64,000 bases of DNA, from NCBI GenBank assembly GCA_037044905.1, contig JBAOKB010000093.1, forward strand, positions 310,001 to 374,000, written 5' to 3'. The notes beneath the pieces are model-generated. The model was not told the origin of the DNA, ran no database searches, and saw nothing but the letters and a program-made list of their open reading frames with translations. Every line of letters begins with the position of its first letter. Position 1 is the first letter of the stretch. Position numbers and translations under genes: made by a program. Source of the stretch: Hortaea werneckii. Lineage: Eukaryota > Ascomycota > Dothideomycetes > Mycosphaerellales > Teratosphaeriaceae. Positions 21,401 to 34,828 of the stretch are shown piece by piece.

Positions 21401-24400
21401 ATCATCATTTTCTAGTTCCGTCACTTCCCACCTCTTACAATCATCCGTACCCTATCATTTACGGATAACGAAGCACTCTGACCCATGACAAGACAAGATA
21501 TGAAGCAGATAGGAAAACGAGCTCAACGATTTCACTACGTTCGGGAGACACATACAGCCACTCTCTCCCCTATCCGAATGGACTCAACTTCCACATTACC
21601 AGGGCAGGCGACGAAAATAGTAAGCATCGCGGGAGCAGCAGCACAGGAGGTCCCCTCGTTTCACGTGAACGGCAAGATAGGCCATCGCTATTCCTAACAG
21701 CGACCTCAAGTCCTCTACATCAGCATATTAGGAACTAATTCTACTCCGCTACCCTTCCTATCTTCGTGGAAAAAGCTAAATCACCATATTCGATGTTTTC
21801 GATAGACGGCTAGTATTGTCTATCTTAGGAGTTCCTGTCAAACTGCGCTTCCCTACGGAGGTACTACTTCAGGAGACCATCCCACGCATTCCTCCCCTTC
21901 CCGTTGGAGGAGCCATGAAACAAGCCCCACTCCACTTCGGCCACTCCTGCAGCTGTGGATATCCAGGACAGGGAGGAGGCGGTGGGGAGGGGAGGGTAGT
22001 ACATACAATCACTGAGTCGCAATGACACGTATCGACGTTGGGAGGAATATGACAGATTCGGCAAACGGGAGAAGGAAAGAGCGGAAGTAATGATGATGGA
22101 CATGGTAAGCGATCCACGTCCCGGGACAGACGTGCATATTGAGGCTTGTGATTAGACCATTGTTAGACCGCTTTACGGTGCCCCAGTCCGTGGCTCGAGA
22201 CACACAGGCGAACCGGGGGGGCCGGCTCGCTGCTACGGCTCGGTAGGGAATGATTTCCCCAGATTGCTTTTGGTGGGCGCTCCCCGTTATTCGCATTCTG
22301 CATCCTACCACCGCGCCCTATCAATCGTCGGTCGAGTAGGAATATTTGCTAGAATAATTACTCCGACGAGGTTCGTAGTGGGAAGGCCCGGCGGGGCGTA
22401 GCTGCCTTTTGTCCTTTTTCCCTCGGTTGGCATTGGAATAACCGCGTATTGATCTTGTATTATGGAACGCGATATTGAGAACCAGCGGGGAGGCGGGGGG
22501 AGACGCATCATCACTCGTCGTTATCTTATCAGCCACACACGTCGCGCAATAATAAAATGGTGACGATAAATGATAAAAATCGCCAAAAGCACAACGGATG
22601 TCTCAGCCTGGCCATGGGTTTAAATCAAGACATCGGATGCAGCATCCCCAGATTCCGGTCCATGGATCGGAGGAAAATGATCCCCCCCAAACCCACCCGC
22701 TCGCCCGTTTTTGTAGGGCACTGCATATTGGAAAGCGATCACATAAGAATGGAGAGGGGTCAAAAGGAAAAACCTTGGAATACCTGCGCCGGGCCCCAAA
22801 TGTGATGGTTAGCCCGAGGGTTACCATGCAACGGTGTACAAGTCAATTAAGCCGAATGCAAAGATCAAAAAGAACAGGTCACGAGCTCGATGTTTCGTTT
22901 TAACCCGGGTTCGTGGGGAGGGGACACCTGCGTCACCGCCATTCCGGGGAAGAAGTCCCGGCTGGTAACGCCTGTTGATTTCTGGGGAAGCGAGCGAAGA
23001 AGAAACAGGCGAGATTGGGAAGTGGAGGTGGGAGGAATTCTTCCGGCCAAGGTAGATACTTTGGGTCGGGGATGCTCCCGGTTTTTGTGAGGTGTCTGGG
23101 GCAATAAAGTGAGATTGTTGATAAGAGCCTGACCTGGAACACGCAGGCGAGAAAGCGCCGGGGGGGTCATTGATTGTCATTGCCGAATTGTGCGGCGTTT
23201 GTGCCCTTTGACTCGGCTCGGACAGACATCAATTCTAATCATATGCACCGAGATCTTTCTTCCTCGGCAGCCCAAAAGAGTCTGGCGAACGTGAAGAATT
23301 CAGATTTCGCGGAGCGAATCGGTGATCGAGTCCCTATGTCATGCGCAAGAATGTGTCACCCGTCGAGAGTTTTTACCCGCGACGTTTTGGCTCACTGCTA
23401 AGACTACAACTTTGTAGTAAGAACGTTCACGAAGAATGACGATCTGGAGGGTTGATCGCGATGAGGGGCGCGAATACGATTACTCGGGCCTGGGGTAAAT
23501 ACTAGTTTGATCGTGGTTCGGGAGAAGTTAGAGAAATCGAAAGGGAAAAGCCGGGAGAAGCCTCAAGGTTCTTCTTCCCCGCAATATAGGGCCCAGACCA
23601 TTTCCTGGGGTTCCCGATCCTCCTCCACATGACCTCCATTCCATGTGACCGTTCTGCTTCCGCATGGGGAATGGGAAGATCCGTGTCCCTCTTAGCACCC
23701 GACCCATGACAGCAAGGGCGGGAGGGAGGGGGAGGGAGCACGGGATGATCAGGATGCGGAACGGCCGTACCTGAATCATGTCTAATTAACGGACGGGGAA
23801 GATGGTTAAAATTCGTGGCACGCGTGAGCATGGAACAGGAGTGAGAGAGAAAGTACTTCGCTACACATGTACGTCCCGGGATCTATATGCAGGTACCGAG
23901 TCGGATGGGAGAATAGTGCATGTAGGAGGCTGCAGAGTGAGCGGCAGATGACTGATGCGCTGGCAATGAATTGTGCTGCGGACCCTGAAAATAACAAGTC
24001 ATCTGCCGCCAAAAGCATCAAGCATCTAAGATTCGTCGCGCGCAGCTACATAGCACATTCCCGATCAGCATAGTCATGATGGGGTCAATATGTAATGTGA
24101 CCAGTCAGAATCCCAAGCACCGGAAAGGGGGGAGCGGGTGAGGCTGTGTGTCTGCACGCCTACAGTAAACATTACTGTAATTTCTAGCGGGTCTTCCTCC
24201 CCGGATTGGTGCAACGCTGTGCGTCCACATGCGAAGCGAAAAAGGTAAGAGAGGCACATGAGGAAGCGAATTTGGAACAGCGCCTACGGTGTCACCGCTG
24301 CCTTTCCCCCCAGCCAGCCTCGCCAGCCAAAGCGGCGGCTGTCGTTTCTTCCCTTTCAGGCACGGCTCGCGTAAATCCATGCGAGCAGGGGAGGAAGAGT

Positions 24401-26847
24401 ATGTACCTAGCCTCTCGGGAAATCTCTAATACAAGAAAAAGAAGTAGATCATCTTCTGCATGTGGGAAACGTGAGCACCAACGGTAAGACACTTTTCTGA
24501 TGCGCTGTCTGTCGGAACATGTGCTTTTTCTCCCAGCCCAGTAGTCACCGTCTTTCCTGTTCATCACATGCGGGATAGGGCCCAATAATCTCTTTTTCGT
24601 CCGTTCCCCGATTGTGTGTGGGTGTGAACCGACATGCAGTTGCGCCTCGCAAGCGCGTGGGATGAGGTCCTTATCAAGATATCTTTCCCCCTGCCGGCTG
24701 TTTGTGATTTCGCCCGAAATAGAAGGTGGCAAGACACGATGAGTAGTGTACACTCGTATCGCGTCCGTCGCACGATACTACTACATACTCGTCGCATGTG
24801 TACTGTGTTTGTGCCGCTGGGGCGGTCTTAGTCATTGATCGGGCACGACGTGATCACGGGGGCTGACTTTGACAGCATGTGTGACGATTGCTGCTTGGTC
24901 TGGACAGTGGCGAACGATTGGCATTCCAAGACTTTTTCTTTCTCTCATCGCCCCTATGCCTCGACACGGTAGGTAGACGCGCCTGCGATTCGGATGTACC
25001 GCGGGGAGAAGGGGGCTCAGCAGCCACGTGCCTGGATTTTTCTTCGCTTTTTCGTCTGTCCTCCCAGAGCGGCCGCAGAAGCGCCGTATGTAATCATCAC
25101 GTGGGGGGTTACAGGACGACGTAACGGCGCCAAGGAAAGGGTCGCGGCTTCTAGGTTGATTGTTTTCCAAGTCTAGCTACCTGTCACACTTAATAGGACT
25201 ACTGACGTTGGAGAGACAGTTCAGGCCGCGCGCGCGCGACGGGCGCACCTGTTGGTTTAACGATGAGGCACAGAGCAGGTGACCTTGAAAGTGGAGGGGA
25301 ATATGGAGAAAGCTAATCCGGAGATCTCCACGTAGTTCGTCAGCTTCTACTGTAACAGGGGACTTGCTTGGGTACGCCGGCACTTGACAGCTCATCAGCA
25401 GCGAGCAGCCTTGCGCCTGTGCTGGCAGCTGCTGCACAGGGCTGAGGCAGATCGGGAGGGCAAAGGAGTCAGCAGGCGCATAGTAGGGTGTGTTTGTGTT
25501 TGTCTGCTGCTGCTCCGCGGACACCGGTCAAACCGGTCTTATGATCATGTATCATCGTAACGATTAGGTTATATTCTAAGGTGCAGGGCAGAGGGTACGG
25601 CGTCTTTCGGTCCGGGGGACCGGACGCCGCACTAGCGCGTCACCAAGGACTTCTGGAAGAAGTCTCCGGCAGCGAATGGGTTTACCCGACGTGCGCGCGT
25701 GCGCTTTCTCCAACGGTCTTGATGGCTGTGTGAAGGTAGGGCGAGATGGTGCCTGGGCGGTCAAGACGAAAACGGGGAGGAACTCTAGAACTTCTGCCAT
25801 GACTGGCGCAGTCATAACTGTACGATGTATGACAGTGCGGCTGGCTTATGATGTTGCGAAGTGGGTGCACGATCCATTTCGGTCAGCGAATGCTTGCACG
25901 CAGGGCCAAATCATCCTTGCGAGAGAATGCCGAGGTACGGCAGGGGTCGTAGCTGTCACCCAGGTAGAGGTCGGTACTGTAGGTACATCGTACTGTACAC
26001 ACGTCTTCCGATCCGGCGGCGCCTCCGGCTGTCCGCGTTGTTCAGGCGGGAGATCTATGGACAGGGCAAACGAGGGGGACTGGGGGGGAGACGGCAAGGG
26101 CTTGGATTGGTAGGATAGGCAGAGACTATCTATCGGTTGCAGCGTCGTTTGTCCGGTCGGGTAGGATGGGATGTTGTCTTCCCTCATCCCCGCCTCTGCC
26201 CAAACCGCGGGCGTGTTTGGAGAAGAAGGGCGCGGGATGGAGGCGATCTCGTTTTCCCAGACCACGAATCGCATCGTGGTCTATGCACGGGCGGGTACAC
26301 TACATAGTGCGGACATGGATGATGGGGGGCGTGGTCCGCCGAAGTCATTCCTAGTTTGGCGCCGGAAAGCGGCCGCGTTTGTGCTGGTCGCTGGTCGGCT
26401 TGTCCTGGCTCTGGCTCTGGCTCTGGCTCGTCTGGCACTGGCTCTGGCTCGCTGGGTCAGACCCGCTGCAGAGCTTTGCTTTATATCCTGAACTTCCCCA
26501 TCCCTTGTGACAAAGGCCCCACACCTTCACCCTCGCTTTACACGGGCCCGAGATTTCCACCTCAACCAGCCACTCACCCATCGCCATCGCCGTCGCGACA
26601 CCCACGCGAATTCTTACCAACCACGAAACCATACCGAGACCACGCGACATTTGCGACGACAACGACATCCGATCTATCTCACTGATCGACCGCGGTAAAA
26701 TCCAAATTCGCGCACTGTCACGTTCGCTTCATGTGACGTATACGTACCGGCTGCCGCATGCGGAATACAGACGACTCTTCTTCACTCCATCCTTTCTCAC
26801 AACCCGCTCCCACCCCTTCCACGCTGGCTCGTCACAGCCATCCGACG
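21401..26847. other. Long non-coding gap upstream of the PF08550 gene
   Basis: About 5.4 kb where I cannot support any gene. The longest frames (about 150 codons near 24292-24753 minus and 25676-26113 plus) show no domain, no plausible splice partners and biased random-looking composition. A short hexamer repeat (CTGGCT)n lies at about 26404-26452, and a CT/CA-rich stretch at 26560-26700 looks like a promoter or 5' leader for the next gene. No tRNA or transposon ends were recognised. Confidence 0.5.
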
Positions 26848-28720
26848 ATGCCTTTCCGTCCAGAGCACTCGTTATTACGAGTCGAGGTGCCGGCGTTGCA
26901 CACCATCGACACCACCTCAGTCGAGAATCTCTTTGGCATGGTTCGTCCATTCATTCCACTCACTCCTGCTCACTGAAAGCCCAGGTGCTCGGTCAGTCGG
27001 AAGAAAAGGTCGCTCACTAATTTCTCCGCTACAGTGGTCCCTGTTCTCCAAGACATCCCACGCGATGGAAGATGGCAAGAGGCTGGAAAACCTCAGTTGG
27101 AGACTGTGGAACCGCGAAACTTTCTGCTGCACACCTGACCAGCAGCCGCGAGCCGCGCTTTCGCCTCCGTGCTCCTGGGTCAAGCCGCAAGCAGCCACGA
27201 CCGACATTCCAGTGCCAGAGCTCTCCTCCAGTCTGGACTCGGCCGCCACCGAAGAACTCGACGACGACCACGACGACGACGAGGAACACGACGAGACGTC
27301 GGTGCCGGTCCCACCGGTTTCCAGAGCCCGGCCAGAGCTGCGCAGGCACGACTCCTCAAGTAGTAACAGCAGAGGGCGCGAAAAACACATCACACCCGTC
27401 GACCTAGAAAAGATCTTCTCATCCATTAAGGAATCCAGACCTCTAGCACCGATCGAGATGGCAATGCCTCACACTCCTGCCAAGTTCGAATCGGACCTTC
27501 CCTCCGCATCGGCGTCACAGACGCTACCTCAGCTGCAATACCATACCGACGACGAAAACGAGCCTTTGCGCGATGTCGACACGACCACACCACAGCCTTC
27601 AGATTCTCACGCCACCCTTGAGTCGGCCACATCCACCGTTGGTACCAGCGATACCAACGACACTCACCCTTCTCAGGCCCAGACCGTCGGGTCAGAAAGC
27701 AGCACAAACACCGAGATGAGTACGCACAGTAAGGAACCCGGCACTCACAGCGTGGTGCGTGGCTTCGTTCCCGGTGGCGCCCCTTCATCCTACCGCTCCC
27801 AAACGCACCTCGCCGCCCAGCCTACTCCAATCCTCAGAAACTCATTACAAAACCCGAGAGCACCACCCAAGAAGAAGAACGCCGTGTTCCAAATCGGCAC
27901 CTCATCGGGCGAAGACGAGAGTTCATTCGAAAAGCACATGTCCTACAAGAGCTCAATATCGGAGAACCTGACCAAGGGCCACCGTGGCAATGGCATCGAT
28001 GATAACAAGAAGCAAACATCGTTCAAGGATGAGGTTGCGGTGGCAAGAGACAGCCCGGTCTTCGAGTCGGATGATGAAGATGAGGAAGTGTCTGAAAGCG
28101 CCATCGAGGATGACGATGATTCGTCAGATTGGGAAGATTCGGACGAGCAGAGTGGTCCATCTTCGGTTAATGAGAAGGAAATGTTCCAGCGTGTCGACTC
28201 CCGGCCAAACCTCACCTCACGACGATCGCTTCTCACGACCATGATGCACGAACCAGACCGGGCGAAAGCCATGGCCAACGCAGCGACTAGGTCTACCCCG
28301 GCACTTCGCCGGTCACGAACCAGTACACCCAGCGGGCCCTCCGCACCAGGCTCGCCACAACCGACCATCCAAGAACCGCCACAGCAAAACCAAGACGCGA
28401 CCCGCTCAAATCCGAAACCCATCATCATGACCACTTCCAACACTCACCCACCTCAACAACCCGCCCTCTCTCCCCGCACAACCCGCAGAAATATGCTCTC
28501 GACCGAGCTGACCGAATCACTTCGGAAGAATTTACTCTGGGAACGTCAGCACCGAAGCAACGGCAATCTGAGCGCCTTGAAGCGGCGGCATACGACACAG
28601 GACATGACGAAGCTGAAGCAACACCCGGAGCCGGTCGCCATGTCGCAACAACCCGCCTCGAGCTTTAACAACGACTTCTTCGATGCTGGGCTCCAGGAAT
28701 ACCACGCGAAAGGCTGGTAA
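26848..28720 (+). CDS. PF08550 (areA GATA-like/DUF1752) domain protein, Mks1-like regulator
   Basis: Exons 26848-26940 and 27035-28720 (94-nt intron with a weak GTTCGT donor and CACTAAT branch site) give 592 residues. The conserved block spans the junction: TSVENLFGM | WSLFSKTSHAMEDGKRLENLSWRLW then NRETFCC. This is the PF08550 signature shared by fungal AreA, and by Mks1-like negative regulators. The rest is disordered, with an Asp/Glu-rich run near 105-115, a second acidic run (residues about 375-400) and a conserved C-terminal piece (RRNMLSTELTESLRKNLLWE). No GATA zinc finger follows, so this is not AreA itself. A role in nutrient-signalling repression is inferred from the family; the partner proteins are unknown. 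Confidence 0.85.
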
Positions 28721-29192
28721 GACGAAGCGATTGCCATACGTTCGGGCTCGGTTTCGATGCCCCCATCGTCATCAACATCGTCACCATCACCATAATCACA
28801 ACAACATGTCTTATTATTTGCTGCGTTCGAGCGGAATTTGGAATTTTTTCGATCTTTTTCTTCGGAAAGCAAAAAGTGCATATGCACTTACTTGACTCAT
28901 AGCGAGCTGGAGTTTCTCGTTTCTCGGCAGTTCATCATATCTCTCCGCTGGGGGAAAAAAGGTCAGAGGGGAATAATGATGGAAATTTCACGACCGATTC
29001 ACTCTTCGATCTTCTTCACCCCCCAAAGAAATCTCGATTTCGGAGGAGGGGTTTACGCGCATATTATGTATTCGGCAGGGGAAAGGAAGGGCAAGAGGAT
29101 AAAAGGGGGGTTTACAGGAAAGGGAAAGGAAAGGGAATAAGGGGTATCAGGGGGGTGAAAGAGAGCGAGCGCCCTCTCAAAAACTTCGAAAG

Positions 29193-29214
29193 TTTTTTTT
29201 TTTTTTTTTTTTTT
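29193..29214. repeat. Poly-T tract (22 nt)
   Basis: Uninterrupted run of 22 T. Confidence 0.95.
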
Positions 29215-29377
29215 CCAAGCGTTGCTTCAAGAACGATGATCGTCAAATCATCGATTCCAATCCAAATGAGATACCAGCATAGGCAGTTTTACAAGCAGCG
29301 AACGAAGTTCACAGAAAATGAATATGTTACTCGTACAAGTGATCTTGCCCTCTCTTTTTTTTCTTTTTTTTCTTTTT

Positions 29378-29378
<1 letters not shown>

Positions 29379-29414
<36 letters not shown>
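29379..29414. repeat. Poly-C tract (36 nt)
   Basis: Uninterrupted run of 36 C directly preceded by T-rich runs (TTTTTTC motifs from 29356). It closely resembles the 37-base tract in the CCT5 intron. Confidence 0.95.
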
Positions 29415-29696
29415 TTTCCTTCGACGATCGTGGGATGTGAGATACAGTCTAGACCTTCTGCCCTCTGTCTCTCACTCTGAAACGTAGAATGTAGATCTCA
29501 GGATGCACCACCGTGTGAAATGCATGTCGTGAACGCAAAGTGTCTACGGAAGGCGGCCGTATGGTCTACAGCAAATCCTCCCTCCATACCAGGCCTGCCA
29601 TGCTTCGGAACTCGCACTTCCAAGACAGGAAGCTAGAAGTTCTATCATGGGGCTGCATTATCATTTCTCTAGATTCATGCGTGCATGCTTGTGTAT

Positions 29697-29858
<162 letters not shown>

Positions 29859-31332
29859 ACAGAAACATGAATGTATGTATGCATGCATGCAAGCCACATA
29901 CATACCCGGTTTTTCCGCGAGCCTATGTACCTAGTCAGATACTCAACTGTTGTGCATGCACGCACACCGCAATCGGTGAGACCGGTAGAAAACAGCAACC
30001 TTGGAAGTCCCTTCCTTTCTCACATCTTCCCCCACGCGGCCAGTTGATTGGACATGCAGTAGGTGTGTGGGAGTGTGCCGTCACCCCGGGGGGAGGCGTA
30101 TGCAATGCATATGCCGATGCGGGCATGCGATGCAACTTTGTTATGCCTCCGCAGGGGGGCGGGGAAGCTTCCTATTCGATCGGACAGATTTCTGGTTGGT
30201 TTTATTTGGCGGTGAGGATTGGTTTTGTTGTAGATAGTGGGATGGCGATGGTGGTGGGGCGGGATGTCAGTGGGATGTTTACCGGCCGGGAGGTCGCATT
30301 TACGGAGGTATGTGCGGATGTATTATAGTATCATACACCGTGGTTCACTACGTTGACTCAACCCGTATACATCTTCTTCTTCTTGTTCTTGTTTGGGGTT
30401 GCTTTACCGCGCGGCGATGTCGTGGTCATACTACTAATATTCGCTAACCTTGCTAAACGCCTGCGCATCATTTCTGACTATATTTTACATGCCAACCTGT
30501 CCTGCTACTCTATCCTCTAAGCCTTTCCGGCTGAATAGATCTTGGGAGAGTTCGTTTGCTCATTTACCATTCGACTTTGCCGAAACTTGCCTCCCTCCCC
30601 CATGTCCTTCTCCACATCCAGAATTTCCAGAATAATCAGCCTGATGCAAGTGCAGTCGTGTGCATTCGGCTCTTTTGGGATTCTATGCCCCGCAGCAACA
30701 ATGATTACGTGCCCATGGCCACGTGTTTACCTTGCTGGTGGAGCTGATTGGGACGAGGTGTTTTGTTGATGTAGCTTTATTTACTACGGTGATACCTTGC
30801 CCCCTCAGAGATTCAAACCTTCGCGGTGTCGACGGCAGCGCGAAGAGCTGGGAAAGGCTTTACGGCTTGCTGCGGCTAGCTGGTAAAGCCGGTGGGGACC
30901 AGGATGGCGGCCTCATAATGCATTTCCCTTCCGCCTCATCCGCAGAAGTTGTTGAGGTTCTCGCTCTCTTGTTGACGCATGTACGACTGGAGGTGAGAGC
31001 TGATGGGCTCAATGACAGTGGTTGCTGTCTTGGCCAAGATCCATTGTGAGTCAACGTCTGGAAGGCAAGTGAAAGGGATCACTACTGCAATGGTAAGGCA
31101 TTCATTCCTCAGCCACACTACTGTGGCGCGGTCTCATAGCTTCCATCTTTGGGTTCTTGCGTCATACCACAAAGTTGTCTGGGCGTATACCAGACGGAAC
31201 ACTGAACAGAGATTCACCTCATCGTACATCGCTTGAACAGCTTCTCTGCGGAAATCCTGGGGCCCAGAAGCGTTGCTGTCAGACTGTTGAACAAGGATAG
31301 GCGTCTCAGGCGGCAGAGGTCACGTATTCACT

Positions 31333-33906
31333 ATGCCAGAAGCTGAACAGGCTTCAACAGCTACCTTGCCCTCGCGTCCTGCAAAGCAAGGTCAAGTATG
31401 CCGTTTCTATAACACCAAGAAAGGTGGGTTCCCTCCCAATGTTCCAGTCTCTCATTCAAGGGCTACTGCTACTCTCTACAGACTACCGAGGGATGCCCGA
31501 TGGTACTATGAATATGTATCGCCGTGTGCAATTAGTTGACAGTGGACTGGATAGGTTGCAGGGCAGGGGCGAATTGTGCCTTTTCGCATCCACTGGACCA
31601 AGATACTCCGTCACATAATCCAGCCGGGCCAGTTCAAAATGAGTCAAAAGACACATCCACCTTAGCAAAAACAACTCCTCAGCCGGCGAGGCCAGCTGCT
31701 GTTCGTCCAGTGCCGAAAGCTGAAGTCGAAGATCCAAGGGCGTTCCAGATTGGTCAGATACAGAGGAGATTCAAGCCGCATGCCGCCGACACTGTGGACG
31801 GAATCACACTCTCTCTACGCATGAAACCATCGGATCCTGATTTCCCCTACGAGATCGATGACCTGGAATGTGAGCTTAGAGTACCTAAGTCTTATCCTAG
31901 CTCCGGACGGCCTTCAATTCAAGTGACCAACAAGGATATTCCGAGAGGGTTCCAAATCAATATCGAGAGGGGCTTCGATCTCATCTTGTCATCAAATCCT
32001 GGAGTCACACTGCTTGCGGCGATGAACAGACTGGATAGACAGCTAGAACCTATTCTAGCTGGTCGGATGGCAGAAACTATCAAGATAGTCGCGAACAAGG
32101 GACCGGCCAGTCCAGCGCCAGTACAACCGCAGTCGCAAGCGCCACCTCCGCGCGCTGCTACTAACAACACCACAGAGCGTAGGGATGTCCATTCGAAGCA
32201 GGCCGTGCTGTTCACTTCGCAACAGAAAGATGAGGCGCGATCTAAGCGGCAATCACACGCACGACAGCTCGAAGCAAGGTTCGGCAGGATCCCTTCTTTT
32301 GTGAAATCTTCAGATGGCCGAAGCTACGTGCTGCCCCTTGAGTCGCCGAAGAAGTATACATGGCCCCAAACTCTACAGTCGCTACGTTCTTTCCGATTGA
32401 TTGTTCCGGAAGCATACCCACTTGAGTCGGCCTTCATCGTCCTTGAGAGCGAATCTGACGAAGCCCGCAACGTCGAGGCAGCGTTCACTCGCTTACCTGG
32501 AAAGATACCGGGTGCTACTCTGACCCAGCTCGTGAATCATCTGGTGCTTCACATCTCACCTATGGCCGCTGAGTCTTCAAGCGTAGATGAAGAAGGTTCA
32601 AAGACTGTGCAAGATATACAGACACCTCCCTCGAATGTTGAGAAACCCAACACTTCAGAGCCACCTTCAGACCAGGCCTCACATATCGACGGTGATCGGC
32701 CGCATCTACATGTAATTCCTCGACCCCCAGAGTGGGAGACTTCTCGACACGAGACCGCAGATGAGAGCGAAGGCACAGATTCTGAAACCTCCGAAGCAGA
32801 GGGCGACTCTTCACACAGCGACCACGAAAACGAAGACCAGCGGCTCAGAGACCAAGACGTCTCTGGCACACCAGCAGAAAAGGGCATTCTGCTCTCCTTC
32901 CCGAACCTTGAGCTCCACGGCATCGAGCTGCTCGAAGTCTCATCTCTCAGCATTACGATCAAATGCGAACGGTGCAAAGATACGATGGATGTGCACCGTC
33001 TACGAAACTACTCCGGCAGTGCCTCAGCCATGCGTCAGGAGACTTGCAAGAAGTGCGCGATCACCATGGCGGTGGGCTTCCGGTCTGACATGATACATGC
33101 TAACTCTGTACGAGCGGGCTATCTCGACTTGGACGGCTGTACGGTGGTTGATATGCTTCCAAGGTGAGTCGCTGAGTGAGATACCTGAAATTCGAGCATT
33201 TGAAACTAATCCCGATACCAGCAACTTCCTACCAACCTGCGCCGAATGCTCGACTCAATTCCCAGCTCCAGGCATAGTCGCCGTGAGAGGCGACTCGGCC
33301 ATGACGATCTGCAGAGAATGCCACAAGAAAATGACCCTACGCATCTCCGAGCTGAAATTCCTCCTCGTCAGCGCGACTGCGGCGAGGGCAAGCAGGGCTC
33401 TTGGTCGTAAGAAGCCGAAAGAGAATCTAGGAATTCACGCTGGCTCTGAGTTGCCTCGCAAGGGGCGTTGCTCCCACTATGCTAAGAGCTTCCGGTGGTT
33501 TAGGTTCTCGTGCTGCTCAAAGGTCTTCCCGTGTGACCGCTGCCATGATCAGCAGAGCGATCATCCGCTTGAACATGCTAATCGAATGATTTGGTACGTA
33601 CCGCCTTTTTTAATTCTATCAGCTGGCGGCGCTTTTCCCATCGGAGTGTTAGCGGCAATGCACCCAGAGCCCCCTTTTGCCTATTATGGCTCGCTTGGGA
33701 CTAGATGCTAACGCTACGACAGTGGATATTGCTCCCGCGAACAGAATTACAGGCCCGAAGACTGCGGTATATGTCACGCTCTCATGATCGGCAAGAAAGG
33801 TTCGGGTTTCTGGGAAGGCGGGAAAGGTACAAGGGACCCGAAGCGCATGAGCAGGAAAGATCCTCGCAAGTACAAGCGGAGACCGGGAGCGAAACCGAAG
33901 ACTTAG
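31333..33906 (+). CDS. CCCH zinc finger protein with C-terminal CHY-type zinc finger
   Basis: Exons 31333-31423, 31555-33163, 33222-33593 and 33723-33906 give 751 residues. Splicing of the 131-nt intron 1 joins CRFYNTKKG to CRAGANCAFSH, a perfect CCCH finger (C-x8-C-x5-C-x3-H, residues about 24-43), a type that usually binds RNA. The middle has an RWD-like stretch (DFPYEIDDLECELRVPKSYP near 135) and an acidic Ser-rich linker. The C-terminal half has paired Cys motifs (CERCKDTM, CKKC, CAEC, CREC) and then a CHY-type finger (CSHYAKSFRWFRFSCCSKVFPCDRCHD, shown here in pieces: GRCSHY, FSCCSK, CDRCHD, CGYCSREQ, CGICH). It ends in a basic tail. The architecture is known from fungal proteins of uncharacterised function. 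Intron 1 may hide a 21-nt cassette exon. Confidence 0.88.
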
Positions 33907-34184
33907 TGACATAGAAGGCTCACTACGTGGCTCACGATGTGAAAAGCTCTTCACGCGATCCCAGCGACCAGTGTAGGAGTGGCAGGATTCGCATCCTCGG
34001 AGGCATAGTGGTGAAAAAAGCAATTTTCCATTTTGACTAGAGAAGGAACTTCTAAGGAATTCTCTTGTCACATTTCAAAGCGGCCTTCCGGGAAAGACGC
34101 TGATATTGAAACATCCCACCTCGCGATAAAAGAAAGAATGTCAAAACAATCGCCCCAAATCCTTTCGACTCGATTTCACAGCCT
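33907..34184. other. Convergent spacer
   Basis: 278 bases between the 3' ends of the zinc-finger gene and the small secreted protein gene. No feature visible. Confidence 0.5.
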
Positions 34185-34828
34185 TTACAGCCTGAAAGGG
34201 CCGCAGTCCACATCGATACTCATAACGCCTTCCGGCTCATGGAAGCACTTGCTGGTGCCATAGTCGCCGAAGAACTAGAACGTTGCAAAACAATCCCGGT
34301 CAGCATTTCCCATCAAAAGCGTCCATGTCTCCGAAATCCGAAGAAGATACGAAAGGGTGGTCTGCTTACCATGTAGTCGGTATGGTCGGCGTCATCCTTG
34401 TTCGGGCAGTGCGTCTCGGTGAACGGCTGGACCCAGCACTTGTCCTTGAGCTCCGTCGGCTCATGGCTGTGCGAGTGCGGGATGTAGTCGTACTTGAAGC
34501 TGTAGAAGGGCTTGTCCTTCTTGAAGCTCTTGCACTCGGAGTCGAGGTCTGTTCAGGCGGGGAGGGAGTAAGTCAGGTAAGTAAGTCAGAGGAGACGGCG
34601 TCGTCTTAAGGAAAATCTGGGCCGTATTTGCGGGAGCAGGTTGGGTTGTATGGACTCACCCTTAGGGAACCCCTCGCCTTGGTACGGCCCCGTGCAGTCG
34701 TTCGACTCGTAGCGATACACGCGGACGTGAAGGTCCTTTCCAAACTTTGGCCACCCCATCGGGTTTGCTACGGCGCCAGCGGCGAAGGCAGCGACCATGA
34801 GGCCGGTGATCTTGTTGAAGACAACCAT
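34185..34828 (-). CDS. Small secreted six-cysteine protein
   Basis: Minus-strand exons 34660-34828, 34370-34548 and 34185-34274 give 145 residues. Introns are 111 and 95 nt, with GTGAGT and GTAAGC donors. The N-terminus is a signal peptide (MVVFNKITGLMVAAFAAGAVA). The mature part of about 124 residues carries six Cys (in NDCTG, SECKS, DKCWV, THCPN, SKCFH, VDCGP), enough for three disulfides, and a His-rich patch HSHSHE. I recognise no domain. Size, secretion signal and even Cys content are those of fungal apoplastic proteins and effector candidates, but a structural or antimicrobial role is equally possible. The reading frame closes exactly across three exons, which supports the model. Confidence 0.8.

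Noticed and set aside
22890..22930. Possible tRNA B-box (AACCCGGGTTCGTGG)
   Set aside because: No A box, no cloverleaf stems and the B-box 3' half does not match.
26404..26452. CTGGCT hexamer repeat as a coding Leu-Ala run
   Set aside because: No supported gene contains it; it is a short simple repeat in a probable upstream region.
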